Of a DNA stretch of 64,000 nucleotides, positions 1 to 8,639 are shown piece after piece. The DNA is from Chlamydia poikilotherma (GTDB lineage: Bacteria > Chlamydiota > Chlamydiia > Chlamydiales > Chlamydiaceae). The DNA lies in the NCBI RefSeq assembly GCF_900239975.1, contig NZ_LS992154.1:620001-684000 (forward strand). The letters are read 5' to 3'. Under the pieces are notes generated by a model, which did no database searches, was not told the DNA's origin, and worked only from the letters and a program-made list of their open reading frames with translations. The position numbers and the translations under genes were made by a program. The first letter of the stretch is position 1. Each line of letters begins with the position of its first letter.

Positions 1-1276
1 CGATATCTGATAGAGTTAGGTTGTAAGGACTTTTCGTTGCTTGATCAAACATATCTTTCAGACTACTTTGTATTAAACTTAATGCTGTGTCTGGATGGAT
101 CTGATTGAAGGTTTTCAGGTGAAGGAGTTGCTCGACTACATCTTTAATAGTTAGTCCTGAAATATTGTGCGTCGGCTTAAACGCTTTCTTATGGGAAAGA
201 ATTAAACCCTCATTTTCTAAGACATCCAAACATTGAGAGATCTCTCCAATAGGAATCTTAGAATGCTTTGCTATAATCTTTGCTGTAGGAGGCGTCAAGG
301 CCTTATCAAAATCTCTCGATATCATAGAAAGAATATAGGTACATATGACAAGTTTTATATAGCAATTTGGTAAGTACTTTTCTGTAGGAAGAATGAAACT
401 ACATCCTTGATTTTGAATAAGAAAAGTAAACGATCCTCCGAAAAGATAAATCATTGCATAAAGATAAAGAAGGAGTAGAAACGAAGGTAAGGCGACCAAA
501 GCTCCATACGTGAAACTGTAGTTAAATAGGTAAAATTGTAAGCAGAAAAAAACCTTCTGAAAGATTATCCATAGAGTTCCCGCTGTTAAAGCAGCGATTA
601 ATGCTGCCGTCTTTTGCACAGCGACCCTAGGTAAAAAGGCATAACAGCAAAACAACACTAAATAAATGAACAAATAGGGAGTTAGCCGTGAAAAAACATA
701 TAAAACAGTAATAGAATGACTTAGAGAAAAGAGTTTTGCATATTCTACAGGCATGATTTGGGTAATATAAATCCATGACCCGCAAACAATAATAAAAATC
801 ATTGGGCTAACAAGCGTAATGATTAAATACGCGATCAATCTCTGCACAGATATCGGGGTCCAACCGGTTCTAAAAATCTTATTCAAACCATCTTCTAAAG
901 ACAAAAGCATAAGAATACCTGCCCAACAAAAGACAAAGAAGCTTCCCACTAAAACTAAACCGATATTGCCTGTTGTAGAGCGATATGCAGCTTCTACGAT
1001 TGCTAGAATCGGTCCTTTATAATCAGGAAATTTAATAAGAAGCCATTCTTTCCAATCAAGATTGACAAAAAGATGTTGGGATAACCTTAAGAAAAAGACG
1101 AGTATCGGAATGCAGCTAAACAAACCATAATAACTTAATACACAAGCTTCTTTAGAAACCTCATTTCTCACTAAAACTTGAGGAGCAAGTAAGAATGATT
1201 TGATGATTCTGTTATTTCGAAATCCCGATTTCGGATTCTTTTTTTTTTTAGAAAATATCGAGAGCTTTCGAAACAT
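1..1276 (-). CDS. YihY/BrkB-family inner membrane protein (3' end cut by window edge)
   Basis: Translating the minus strand from an ATG at 1276 gives an uninterrupted frame to the window edge, about 425 residues, so the C-terminus is missing. The N-terminal ~270 residues carry several hydrophobic segments with the spacing of the YihY/virulence-factor-BrkB family (formerly misnamed RNase BN): an early helix containing SYYGLFSCIPIL, later segments around AGILMLLSLEDGLNKIF, and TAGTLWIIFQ. The last ~130 residues are soluble and look like a winged-helix-type tail (KIIAKHSKIPIGEISQCL then LDVLENEGLI), which some family members have. It lies 79 bases downstream of the methyltransferase gene on the same strand. 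Substrate and role are unknown in this family. The family call is by pattern recognition. Confidence 0.75.
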   Translation of the reverse strand, partial: MFRKLSIFSKKKKNPKSGFRNNRIIKSFLLAPQVLVRNEVSKEACVLSYYGLFSCIPILVFFLRLSQHLFVNLDWKEWLLIKFPDYKGPILAIVEAAYRSTTGNIGLVLVGSFFVFCWAGILMLLSLEDGLNKIFRTGWTPISVQRLIAYLIITLVSPMIFIIVCGSWIYITQIMPVEYAKLFSLSHSITVLYVFSRLTPYLFIYLVLFCCYAFLPRVAVQKTAALIAALTAGTLWIIFQKVFFCLQFYLFNYSFTYGALVALPSFLLLLYLYAMIYLFGGSFTFLIQNQGCSFILPTEKYLPNCYIKLVICTYILSMISRDFDKALTPPTAKIIAKHSKIPIGEISQCLDVLENEGLILSHKKAFKPTHNISGLTIKDVVEQLLHLKTFNQIHPDTALSLIQSSLKDMFDQATKSPYNLTLSDI

Positions 1277-1355
1277 AGTTAAATCAAAAATGCATTTTTT
1301 ACTTATTTTAATAAAAAATGATTATTTAATACTAAGTTTTATAAATTTTATTTTA

Positions 1356-2168
1356 TTAATTCTTATGAGTTTTAACACATGAGATCATTAAGAATAATGG
1401 AAACTCTTCGCGACAAAGGTTTTCCGCTTTTGCACGTGTTCCTATGGATTTTTTTGGTGATATCCATTCTTCCATATTCTCAATAACAAACCCATATTTT
1501 GATAATGCTTGGGTCCAATAACTTAAAGGAAAGTGAAAAGAAATCGAAGATTCTGACTGTTTTCTCCCAGGATGGGCGACAATTGGAACGGTTATTTTAG
1601 AAAGATAACGATCGATCTTTCTTGAAAGAAGCTTTTTATCTTCATCGTAATGCCACGAAGAGACTCTAGGAATACGAAAACAAGGATGATTCAACACTAT
1701 AAAAAAGCGTCCCTCTTTGCAAAGAAGCTTTGAGGTGTTTTTGATCGCCTGATCAGGAATTTCCATATTTTGCAGTGATAAAATAGCTACAGCGTGAGAA
1801 AAAGATCGTGGAGATTCTAGTATTAGCTTTTTTGTAAGATCTTGGATTTTAAATTCATGAGTTCGTGATTTTCTCAATTTCCTGGCTATAGAGATCAAAC
1901 TCGAAGAGATGTCTAAACCTAAATACCCACATTCCTTAGGAATAGCTCTTTCTAAAATTCCCTGACCACAACCAATATCGACCACAAAATCTTTAAATTG
2001 TAGATCAAGCAGAGGAAGCAATTTAGGAAGAATGACTTCTTTATGATAATAATGACCCTCTCCTTGAACGATCGTGTGATAATCCTCAGCTATAGGCTCC
2101 CAAGAGGTAGACTTTCTTTCTGTTTTCCTAGAAGAATAATGCTTTTTATTAGACGGGTAACGAGACAT
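1356..2168 (-). CDS. class I SAM-dependent methyltransferase
   Basis: A 270-residue soluble protein with the Rossmann-fold methyltransferase motif I VVDIGCGQG near residue 62, the acidic motif II end GYLGLDIS about 20 residues later, and a motif IV-like segment SHAVAILSLQNMEIPDQ. The fold resembles the Methyltransf_11/25 group that acts on small molecules, lipids or tRNA bases; the substrate cannot be read from the sequence. The N-terminus is basic (SRYPSNKKHYSSRK). The ATG at 2168 has no obvious Shine-Dalgarno. It lies downstream of incA on the same strand but is separated from it by a terminator-like hairpin at 2193-2228, so it probably has its own promoter. Confidence 0.8.
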   Translation of the reverse strand: MSRYPSNKKHYSSRKTERKSTSWEPIAEDYHTIVQGEGHYYHKEVILPKLLPLLDLQFKDFVVDIGCGQGILERAIPKECGYLGLDISSSLISIARKLRKSRTHEFKIQDLTKKLILESPRSFSHAVAILSLQNMEIPDQAIKNTSKLLCKEGRFFIVLNHPCFRIPRVSSWHYDEDKKLLSRKIDRYLSKITVPIVAHPGRKQSESSISFHFPLSYWTQALSKYGFVIENMEEWISPKKSIGTRAKAENLCREEFPLFLMISCVKTHKN

Positions 2169-2192
2169 TAGAGAGAAAATTTATAGAGAGAT

Positions 2193-2228
2193 AAAAAAAA
2201 AGGCAAGAGAAACTCTCTATGCCTTTTT
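2193..2228 (-). terminator. Rho-independent terminator below incA
   Basis: An interrupted inverted repeat (AAAGGCA/AGAGA paired with TCTCT/TGCCTTT) is flanked by an A-run on one side and a T-run on the other. It can therefore work on either strand. Its position, 101 bases past the stop of incA and just upstream of the methyltransferase start, points to ending incA transcription on the minus strand. Confidence 0.65.
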
Positions 2229-2328
2229 ATTAAAAATTAGAGGCTAGTGATTATTATATGTAAGGAATCCTTGCTCATGGCAATCCGTTACCTTAAGCTT
2301 AAGATCCACCTAACCCTAGCTAATTTGT

Positions 2329-3300
2329 TCAACCCTGACCATCTGGGCTATCTCGGTCATCATCTTGACCTATAGAACTGGTAATACGACTTTCAACTGC
2401 TTGTAAGTTAGTTGTAGAAGCACGCAGATCAACAATTGAAGCTGCTAGTGCTTTACAAGCAGCTTCTAATTCCTTTTTGCGTTCCTCTAAGAATCGTAAT
2501 TGTTCTTTTCTTTGCGCTGCCTCAGATTTTAGCTCTGCTAAAACAACTTTTTGCTCTTCTATAAGACTTTTGAAACCATCTAAACTAGTTCTCAATGCAG
2601 TTACTGAGGCCATCATTTGTTGAACAGCTTCTTGAGAGAAGGTCTCTTGTAAAGCTTTAGCTAATTTCTCAAATGGAGCAAACATAACTTCAATTTTACT
2701 ACCCATAGACTTGAAATCGTTTAAACTGGTTTTGAACTCTCCAAGAAGATCTCTGAAATCGCCGGTATATGTTTCAAGTCTATCACCGAAAGTAGATAAT
2801 CTAATGTGTAGCTGTCTAAGTAGATCAATTTGCTCTGTGAGTTCAGCGTTAGCAGCTTGTAAAGCATTCACTTGGATATGTAGGCGCGTGTTCTCTTGGC
2901 TAAATTGCTGAATTTGCTGTTTCATGCGACGAGCAACGTGTGATGGCGTGCTATCTTGAATTGCCATAATGACGATCACAAAAGATACGAGCATAATCGC
3001 AATCATAAGAATAAGAGAAGGCGTCGACACTACGATACCAAACTGCAAGCAAATTAAAGCTGCAATACCAACAGCAAATAGTGCAACAGCAGAAATAATT
3101 TTAATAAAGTGGAAGATTTTTTGAAGTAGTGAAGCTCTTGCTTCGGGGATAACAAGTTTCTTAACTGCTGCTACAGCAGACGATGAGGAACTTTCAACCT
3201 CTGTTGTGGAATTAGAGGTATTTGTAATTGGCTCTTCACGATTTTGATCCTGATTTTCAACCAGTATTACAGAACCTGTGTTTCCTACTTGTGTTGCCAT
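2329..3300 (-). CDS. incA: inclusion membrane protein A (IncA)
   Basis: A 323-residue protein with a Ser/Thr-rich N-terminal ~60 residues and no Sec signal. Two long hydrophobic helices at about 67-88 and 93-114 are separated by a short turn (IVVSTPS), the bilobed hydrophobic domain of chlamydial Inc proteins. Residues ~125-310 form a long predicted coiled coil with SNARE-like heptads (QQIQQFSQENTRL, then LLRQLHIRLSTF). In Chlamydiaceae, IncA lies beside rpe-efp-accBC, divergently, exactly as here. Known IncA proteins are secreted by the type III system into the inclusion membrane and drive homotypic fusion through the coiled coils. ATG start at 3300; the upstream 397 bases are shared with the divergent rpe operon. 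Incs evolve fast, so identity rests on architecture plus location. Confidence 0.85.
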   Translation of the reverse strand: MATQVGNTGSVILVENQDQNREEPITNTSNSTTEVESSSSSAVAAVKKLVIPEARASLLQKIFHFIKIISAVALFAVGIAALICLQFGIVVSTPSLILMIAIMLVSFVIVIMAIQDSTPSHVARRMKQQIQQFSQENTRLHIQVNALQAANAELTEQIDLLRQLHIRLSTFGDRLETYTGDFRDLLGEFKTSLNDFKSMGSKIEVMFAPFEKLAKALQETFSQEAVQQMMASVTALRTSLDGFKSLIEEQKVVLAELKSEAAQRKEQLRFLEERKKELEAACKALAASIVDLRASTTNLQAVESRITSSIGQDDDRDSPDGQG

Positions 3301-3697
3301 GATTTATTTCCATTTTAATAATTTAATTTTGGAGAGATTAATTATATAAACTTATAAAATCAAGCTCTTTACTAAAAGTTATGCTATTGATATTCATAGA
3401 CAAAGAGAAAATGCAAAAACTAAGTTACCAACGAAAAATTGGATTTTTAGATATTTTTTGATAAAAATACTCCCTCGAAGATCTGAGAGACTATTTCATA
3501 TAAAAGAAATCATCCCATATTTTTCATCTAAATCTAACAAGATCTCTAGGAATTTTAATCAAAAGATGTAAGAATCTATTGTCTCCGAAGTTTTTCTTGT
3601 GGTTATCCTATTTTAAAGGATATGGTGAGATAAATGATTTGCTAATTACACCTTAAGAGGCTTCTTTAAATTTTGATGTGTTTGCAATAGGCAATAG
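3301..3697. promoter_or_regulatory. divergent intergenic region between incA and rpe
   Basis: About 400 AT-rich bases without a convincing ORF lie between two divergent transcription units. On the minus strand a TATAAT hexamer lies about 47 bases upstream of incA (plus positions near 3341-3346), but no good -35 sits at 17 bases. On the plus side no clear sigma66 promoter could be chosen among the AT-rich sequence. Promoters for incA and for rpe-efp-accB-accC must lie here. Confidence 0.4.
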
Positions 3698-4393
3698 GTG
3701 AATAAGAAACAACGTCAGAAGACATTAATTGCTCCCTCAATTATGGGAGGAGACCTTGCATGCATAGGTGCAGAGGCAAAAAGAATAGAAGAATCTGGAG
3801 CCGATCTCATTCATATTGACGTTATGGACGGGCATTTCGTTCCCAATCTGACTTTCGGTCCGGGAGTCATTGCCGCAATCAATAGATCCACAGACATCTT
3901 CTTAGAAGTCCACGCTATGATCTACACGCCTTTTGATTTCATAGAAGCCTTTGTAAAATCTGGAGCCGATCGTATTATTGTACATTTTGAAGCCTCCGAA
4001 GATCTTAAAGAATTATTAGCTTATATTAAGAAATGTGGTCTACAAGCAGGGTTAGCTTTTTCTCCAGAAACTTCTATAGAATTCATTCCTCCATTCCTAC
4101 CTTTTTGTGATGTCGTATTGTTAATGTCCGTACATCCTGGATTTTGTGGTCAGGGCTTTATTCCCGATATCCCCGATAAAATTCGTTTTACAAGACAAGC
4201 AATTAAGACGATGGGCCTAGAAAATTCCTGTTTGATTGAAGTTGATGGGGGAATAAACGAGACTTCTGCAAAAGAATGTCGTGAAGCAGGTGCAGATATT
4301 TTAGTAGCGGCATCCTATATGTTTCAAAAGGATGCGCTGACTATGGAAGAAAAAGTTTTGCTACTTCGAGGAGAAAATCATGGTATTAAGTAG
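3698..4393 (+). CDS. rpe: ribulose-phosphate 3-epimerase
   Basis: Interconverts ribulose-5-phosphate and xylulose-5-phosphate in the pentose phosphate pathway. The 231-residue TIM barrel has all family motifs: APSIMGGD at the first strand, HIDVMDGHFVPNLTFG (metal-binding His and catalytic Asp), LLMSVHPGFCGQGF (phosphate loop and metal His) and EVDGGIN (second catalytic Asp). The start is a GTG at 3698, and the length matches the family (~220-230). It overlaps efp by 14 bases, so the two are probably translationally coupled. It heads the rpe-efp-accB-accC cluster conserved in Chlamydia. Confidence 0.95.
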   Translation: MNKKQRQKTLIAPSIMGGDLACIGAEAKRIEESGADLIHIDVMDGHFVPNLTFGPGVIAAINRSTDIFLEVHAMIYTPFDFIEAFVKSGADRIIVHFEASEDLKELLAYIKKCGLQAGLAFSPETSIEFIPPFLPFCDVVLLMSVHPGFCGQGFIPDIPDKIRFTRQAIKTMGLENSCLIEVDGGINETSAKECREAGADILVAASYMFQKDALTMEEKVLLLRGENHGIK

Positions 4394-4937
4394 CCAACTC
4401 TCAGTGGGAATGTTTATTTCTACAAAAGACGGTCTTTATAAAGTCGTAGCGGTTTCTAAGGTAACAGGGAATAAAGGGGAGTCTTTTATCAAGGCTTCGT
4501 TAAGAGCTGCTGATTCCGAAGTCATTGTTGAAAGAAATTTTAAAATTGGCCAAGAAATAAAAGAAGCCCAGTTTGAATCTAGAAATCTTGAATATCTTTA
4601 TATTGAGGATGAAAACTTTCTTTTCTTGGATTTGGGGAATTATGAAAAAATTTACATTTCTAAAGAGATCATGAAGGATAATTTCTTATTCTTGAAAGCG
4701 GGAGTAACGGTTTCAGCCATGGTTTATGACGATATTGTTTTTTCAATAGAGTTACCACATTTTTTAGAGTTAATGGTATCTAGAACAGATTTTCCTGGGG
4801 ACTCACTTTTAATTACTGGCGGTACAAAAAAAGCTTTATTAGAAACAGGTATCGAAATCACAGTACCTCCTTTCGTAGAAATTGGAGATATTATAAAAAT
4901 TGATACGCGTACGTGTGAATATATTCAACGCGTCTAA
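4380..4937 (+). CDS. efp: elongation factor P
   Basis: A 185-residue EF-P that rescues ribosomes at polyproline stretches. The N-terminal KOW-like domain (GMFISTKDGLYKVV) is followed by the tip loop VTGNKGESF, with Lys32 at the position modified in other bacteria; two OB-fold domains follow, ending with the typical DIIKIDTRTCEYIQRV tail. The loop reads GNKGE rather than the common PGKGQ, and chlamydial genomes usually carry a second EF-P, so this is the rpe-linked paralogue. The ATG start overlaps the rpe 3' end. accB follows after 31 bases. Confidence 0.92.
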   Translation: MVLSSQLSVGMFISTKDGLYKVVAVSKVTGNKGESFIKASLRAADSEVIVERNFKIGQEIKEAQFESRNLEYLYIEDENFLFLDLGNYEKIYISKEIMKDNFLFLKAGVTVSAMVYDDIVFSIELPHFLELMVSRTDFPGDSLLITGGTKKALLETGIEITVPPFVEIGDIIKIDTRTCEYIQRV

Positions 4938-4968
4938 CTTCAGTCTGAGAAGATAAGAGAATATAGGT

Positions 4969-5469
4969 ATGGATTTAAAGCAAATAGAAAAGCTCATGAT
5001 TGCTATGGGACGAAATAGCATGAAGCGTTTTGTGATAAAACGAGAAGGGCTAGAGCTTGAACTGGAAAGAGATACAGGAGATAAACCTAATCAAGAACCT
5101 GTATTTTATGATAGTAGGTTGTTTGCTGGTTTCTCTCAGGAACGTCCTATTCCCACTGATCCTAATAAAACGGTTGCAAAGGATGTTGTTTCAGAAAAAA
5201 CAGAAGGGGAATCACAGCAGACTGCAGGCGATTTTATTAGTTCTCCTCTCGTAGGAACATTCTATAGTTCTCCTTCTCCTGATTTTCCATCTTTCGTTAA
5301 ACCTGGGGATATCGTTTCAGAAGATACGATTGTTTGTATCGTGGAAGCCATGAAAGTTATGAATGAAGTTAAGGCCGGAATGTCTGGTCGTGTTGTAGAA
5401 GTCTTAATCACCAACGGTGATGCAGTACAATTTGGATCTAAGTTATTTCGTATAGTTAAAGCTGAATAA
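4969..5469 (+). CDS. accB: biotin carboxyl carrier protein of acetyl-CoA carboxylase
   Basis: A 166-residue BCCP subunit that carries biotin between biotin carboxylase and carboxyltransferase in the first step of fatty acid synthesis. The N-terminal amphipathic helix ([13 protein letters not shown]) is followed by a flexible, Glu/Thr-rich linker (~residues 60-88) and the biotinyl domain from [15 protein letters not shown] onward. The biotinylation site is EAMKVMNE with Lys129. The stop codon TAA overlaps the accC start by one base (TAATG), indicating coupling. Confidence 0.95.
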   Translation: MDLKQIEKLMIAMGRNSMKRFVIKREGLELELERDTGDKPNQEPVFYDSRLFAGFSQERPIPTDPNKTVAKDVVSEKTEGESQQTAGDFISSPLVGTFYSSPSPDFPSFVKPGDIVSEDTIVCIVEAMKVMNEVKAGMSGRVVEVLITNGDAVQFGSKLFRIVKAE

Positions 5470-6824
5470 TGAAAAAAGTCTTAATAGCTAATCGTGGAGA
5501 AATTGCAGTACGTATTATACGTGCTTGTCATGATCTTGGGTTAGCCACAGTTGCAGTATATTCCTTAGCGGATCAAGAAGCTTTACACGTGCTATTAGCG
5601 GACGAAGCTGTTTGTATAGGGGAACCTCAAGCTAATAAATCCTATTTAAAAATATCGAATATTCTAGCGGCTTGCGAAATTACAGGAGCAGATGCTGTCC
5701 ATCCTGGTTATGGTTTTTTAAGCGAGAATCCGAATTTTGCCTCTATATGTGAAAGCTGCGGGTTAACCTTTATCGGCCCTAGTTCAGAATCTATAGCAAC
5801 AATGGGAGATAAAATAGCGGCAAAACAACTCGCTAAAAAAATTAAATGTCCTGTGATTCCTGGTTCTGAGGGTATTATTAAAGACGAGGCTGAAGGGTTA
5901 AAAATTGCTGAAAAGATTGGTTTTCCTATAGTGATTAAAGCTGTTGCCGGGGGTGGTGGCCGCGGTATTCGTATTGTTAGGGAAAAAGATGAATTTTTCA
6001 GAGCTTTTTCAGCAGCAAGGGCAGAAGCAGAAGCAGGATTTAACAATCCGGACGTCTATATTGAAAAGTTTATTGAAAATCCAAGACATCTAGAAGTCCA
6101 GGTTCTTGGAGATAAACACGGTAATTATATCCATCTTGGAGAAAGAGACTGTACAGTACAAAGACGTCGCCAAAAACTTATTGAGGAAACCCCTAGTCCT
6201 ATACTTACTCCCGAACTACGTGCAAAAGTAGGAAAGGTTGCTGTAGATTTAGCTAGAAGTGCAAACTATCATTCTGTGGGCACGGTAGAATTTTTATTAG
6301 ATAAAGATAAAAAGTTCTACTTCATGGAAATGAATACACGTATTCAGGTAGAGCATACAATCACAGAAGAAGTTACAGGGATCGATCTCCTTAAAGAACA
6401 AATTTATGTAGCGATGGGTAATAAGCTCACTTGGAAACAAAAAAATATTGTCTTCACAGGGCACGTCATCCAGTGTCGTATTAACGCCGAGGATCCAAGT
6501 AATAACTTTTCTCCATCTCCAGGTCGTTTAGATTATTATCTTCCTCCTGCGGGGCCCTCTATACGCGTCGATGGTGCTTGTTATAGCGGTTATGCTATCC
6601 CTCCTTATTATGATTCCATGATCGCTAAAGTGATTTCTAAGGGCAAGAACCGAGAAGAAGCTATAGCGATTATGAAACGTGCTCTAAAAGAGTTTCATAT
6701 TGGAGGAGTACACTCAACAATACCTTTCCACCAATTTATGTTGGACAACCCGAAATTTATTAATTCAGACTATGATATCAACTACGTTGATCTTCTTCTC
6801 TCTCAGGGCAATTCCTTATTTTAA
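5469..6824 (+). CDS. accC: biotin carboxylase subunit of acetyl-CoA carboxylase
   Basis: A 451-residue ATP-grasp enzyme that carboxylates the biotin on AccB. Motifs in order: KVLIANRGEIAVRIIRA at the N-terminus, VHPGYGFLSEN, the glycine-rich lid AVAGGGGRGIRIV, HLGERDCTVQRRRQK, and the catalytic EMNTRIQVEH. The C-terminal barrel-sandwich domain begins near HVIQCRINAED. Length equals the family norm. It ends the operon and is followed directly by a strong terminator. In other chlamydiae rplM-rpsI follow accC; here accessory genes do, which marks the edge of the variable region. Confidence 0.96.
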   Translation: MKKVLIANRGEIAVRIIRACHDLGLATVAVYSLADQEALHVLLADEAVCIGEPQANKSYLKISNILAACEITGADAVHPGYGFLSENPNFASICESCGLTFIGPSSESIATMGDKIAAKQLAKKIKCPVIPGSEGIIKDEAEGLKIAEKIGFPIVIKAVAGGGGRGIRIVREKDEFFRAFSAARAEAEAGFNNPDVYIEKFIENPRHLEVQVLGDKHGNYIHLGERDCTVQRRRQKLIEETPSPILTPELRAKVGKVAVDLARSANYHSVGTVEFLLDKDKKFYFMEMNTRIQVEHTITEEVTGIDLLKEQIYVAMGNKLTWKQKNIVFTGHVIQCRINAEDPSNNFSPSPGRLDYYLPPAGPSIRVDGACYSGYAIPPYYDSMIAKVISKGKNREEAIAIMKRALKEFHIGGVHSTIPFHQFMLDNPKFINSDYDINYVDLLLSQGNSLF

Positions 6825-6840
6825 AGTTCTTTACAATCTT

Positions 6841-6876
6841 CACATCTAGGGACTCTTTCCCTAGATGTGTTTTTCT
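6841..6876 (+). terminator. strong Rho-independent terminator after accC
   Basis: A 12-bp perfect stem (CACATCTAGGGA at 6841-6852 with TCCCTAGATGTG at 6858-6869), a 5-base loop and a T-rich tail. It starts 17 bases after the accC stop and closes the rpe-efp-accB-accC unit. Confidence 0.92.
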
Positions 6877-6982
6877 TTCTAATTAAAAAATCTTAATAAA
6901 ACTAAATTATATTAAAAATAATTCTAACAATTAATGTTTTATGTTAAAATGTTTTGAATTTTTTTAACATGTTTTAATATTT

Positions 6983-8437
6983 ATGAGAATACCAGAAAGT
7001 TTTTGCTTAAGTTCTTTTAATAGAGAACCTAGTTACTTTGAAAAGGTTTTATCTAAAGTAGATAATTATTTCTATTTCGGTGGAAGACAGATAGAAATCG
7101 TTACTAGACATGAAAGAACCCAAGAACTTATCTGTCTTTCTAATCCAGGAAGACACGTACCTCTCGTTGAAAAGGTTGTGAAGATACTTTCGTATCTCAT
7201 ATTCCCAATCATGTTAATTGCGCTTCTTGTGCGTTTCTTACTACATAAAGTATTACATAAAAATCATAGGGTTGTCTTAATCGATAGACAAGACCCCTGT
7301 ACACCATGCGGACTCTATTTAAAAGACGCCATAGCTATCCGTGATAAATTCATGGATCTACGTTTTAAACAACCTAATAATGACGCTCTTAGAACTGCTC
7401 TACACTTGCAGGGATTAAGAGTGGTGCATTTTTATCAAGATGAAACTAGTAATCAGCTACTACTTACAATGACATCAGAGAGATTCCCCGATATAGCATT
7501 TACATTTGTAGTTCCTACTAAATCCATTGCATTGCCACAACCTGAGGACATGCAATGGTCTATAATGGAACATCTATGGAACTGTACAAAAGCAACAAAC
7601 GTTGCTAAACGACAGAATTTAGATCATCTGATCATCAGCAAACCAATAGGCATTAGCTTACAAGATGGTGTGCTTATCCATCACGTTCATAACATTCTGC
7701 TAACAGAAAAATCCTTAAACAAAGAAGATGTTTCAACAAGTATTGAAGAACACAATAACTTACAAAACGGTTTAAATGATCTTGTGAATTTTACTGTCCT
7801 CACAGGCTATCCTGGGAAGGTATTTGCAAAATCACAAAGAAAATTCGTCTGTGTTGACAGCGCTGCAAATCTCCATATGGCCTTGATAATTGATCCGGGG
7901 CATACGTTTACACCACATCCAGATCAGAATACGGAAGTAGAAAATCGTGTTTCCACATTAATGCCTATACTCAAGAGTGTTCCTCCAGAATATCTCAAAG
8001 GCATGCTAAATCAGATTCCTAATTCTATAAAATCTAAGATTCAGAATTTAAATTCTTTATTATCTAAAGAATTCTTAAACAATACTTTGGATATTCAAGC
8101 CCCTCTATTTCTATCCGACCCTACACAAAGACAAATATCTGACCCAGAAAAGAAACAATTAGTGAAGAACTTCTTAACATTCATTTCGCAAAGAACCCTT
8201 GGTCAAAATGATAACGGACGCAACATGGTTGTCTTCTATAAACATGGACAAATTTATGCTGGAGGGGGAGACGGTATATTGATTAATCAGTTCAACAACT
8301 ATGGATCTATGTTCTTTAAACCCGAAGACGCTCAGGAAAAATGTCTAGGAGAGAGCATCATGGATCAATTAGTGAATATAGGCATCTTTTCTGAGTATGA
8401 GAATACTGAAACTATGGTTTGTGCCTATTTTGACTAA
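6983..8437 (+). CDS. Chlamydia-type membrane protein, bilobed hydrophobic N-terminus (DUF648-like), member 1
   Basis: 484 residues, function unknown. Residues ~18-40 carry the family signature YFEKVLSKVDNYFYFGGRQ, followed by a long hydrophobic hairpin (VEKVVKILSYLIFPIML, then IALLVRFLLHKVL, about 55-90), the Inc-like topology. The rest is soluble. A C-terminal domain (~340-484) recurs in the proteins at 8640 and 12419: ENRVSTLMPILKSVPPEYL, then KKQLVKNFLTF, ending SIMDQLVNIGIF. The N-terminal pattern resembles what I recall of the Chlamydia-only DUF648 family; not verified. No Sec signal, so type III secretion into the inclusion membrane is possible but unproven. The ATG at 6983 lies in a very AT-rich leader without a clear ribosome site. 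Confidence 0.7.
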   Translation: MRIPESFCLSSFNREPSYFEKVLSKVDNYFYFGGRQIEIVTRHERTQELICLSNPGRHVPLVEKVVKILSYLIFPIMLIALLVRFLLHKVLHKNHRVVLIDRQDPCTPCGLYLKDAIAIRDKFMDLRFKQPNNDALRTALHLQGLRVVHFYQDETSNQLLLTMTSERFPDIAFTFVVPTKSIALPQPEDMQWSIMEHLWNCTKATNVAKRQNLDHLIISKPIGISLQDGVLIHHVHNILLTEKSLNKEDVSTSIEEHNNLQNGLNDLVNFTVLTGYPGKVFAKSQRKFVCVDSAANLHMALIIDPGHTFTPHPDQNTEVENRVSTLMPILKSVPPEYLKGMLNQIPNSIKSKIQNLNSLLSKEFLNNTLDIQAPLFLSDPTQRQISDPEKKQLVKNFLTFISQRTLGQNDNGRNMVVFYKHGQIYAGGGDGILINQFNNYGSMFFKPEDAQEKCLGESIMDQLVNIGIFSEYENTETMVCAYFD

Positions 8438-8639
8438 ATTAATAGGATTAAGGAGTAAAAATTATCGTCTATAATATGATACGAGCTGCTTATTCTTAGC
8501 AGACTAAAGAAGAAGCAGTTTTCAAGCAATCGAGAGCATTAAACCATCGGATAATCCGAGGAATAAGAAAATTAATAAAACGCCTTCAAAAATACTTGTA
8601 GCTACTTAAGTAACATATGAAGACAACCCCAAGAACATC

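Noticed and set aside
819-1382. Plus-strand frames (67 and 60 codons) across the left-edge gene
   Set aside because: They lie opposite the continuous minus-strand YihY/BrkB-type frame and have no motif or ribosome site.
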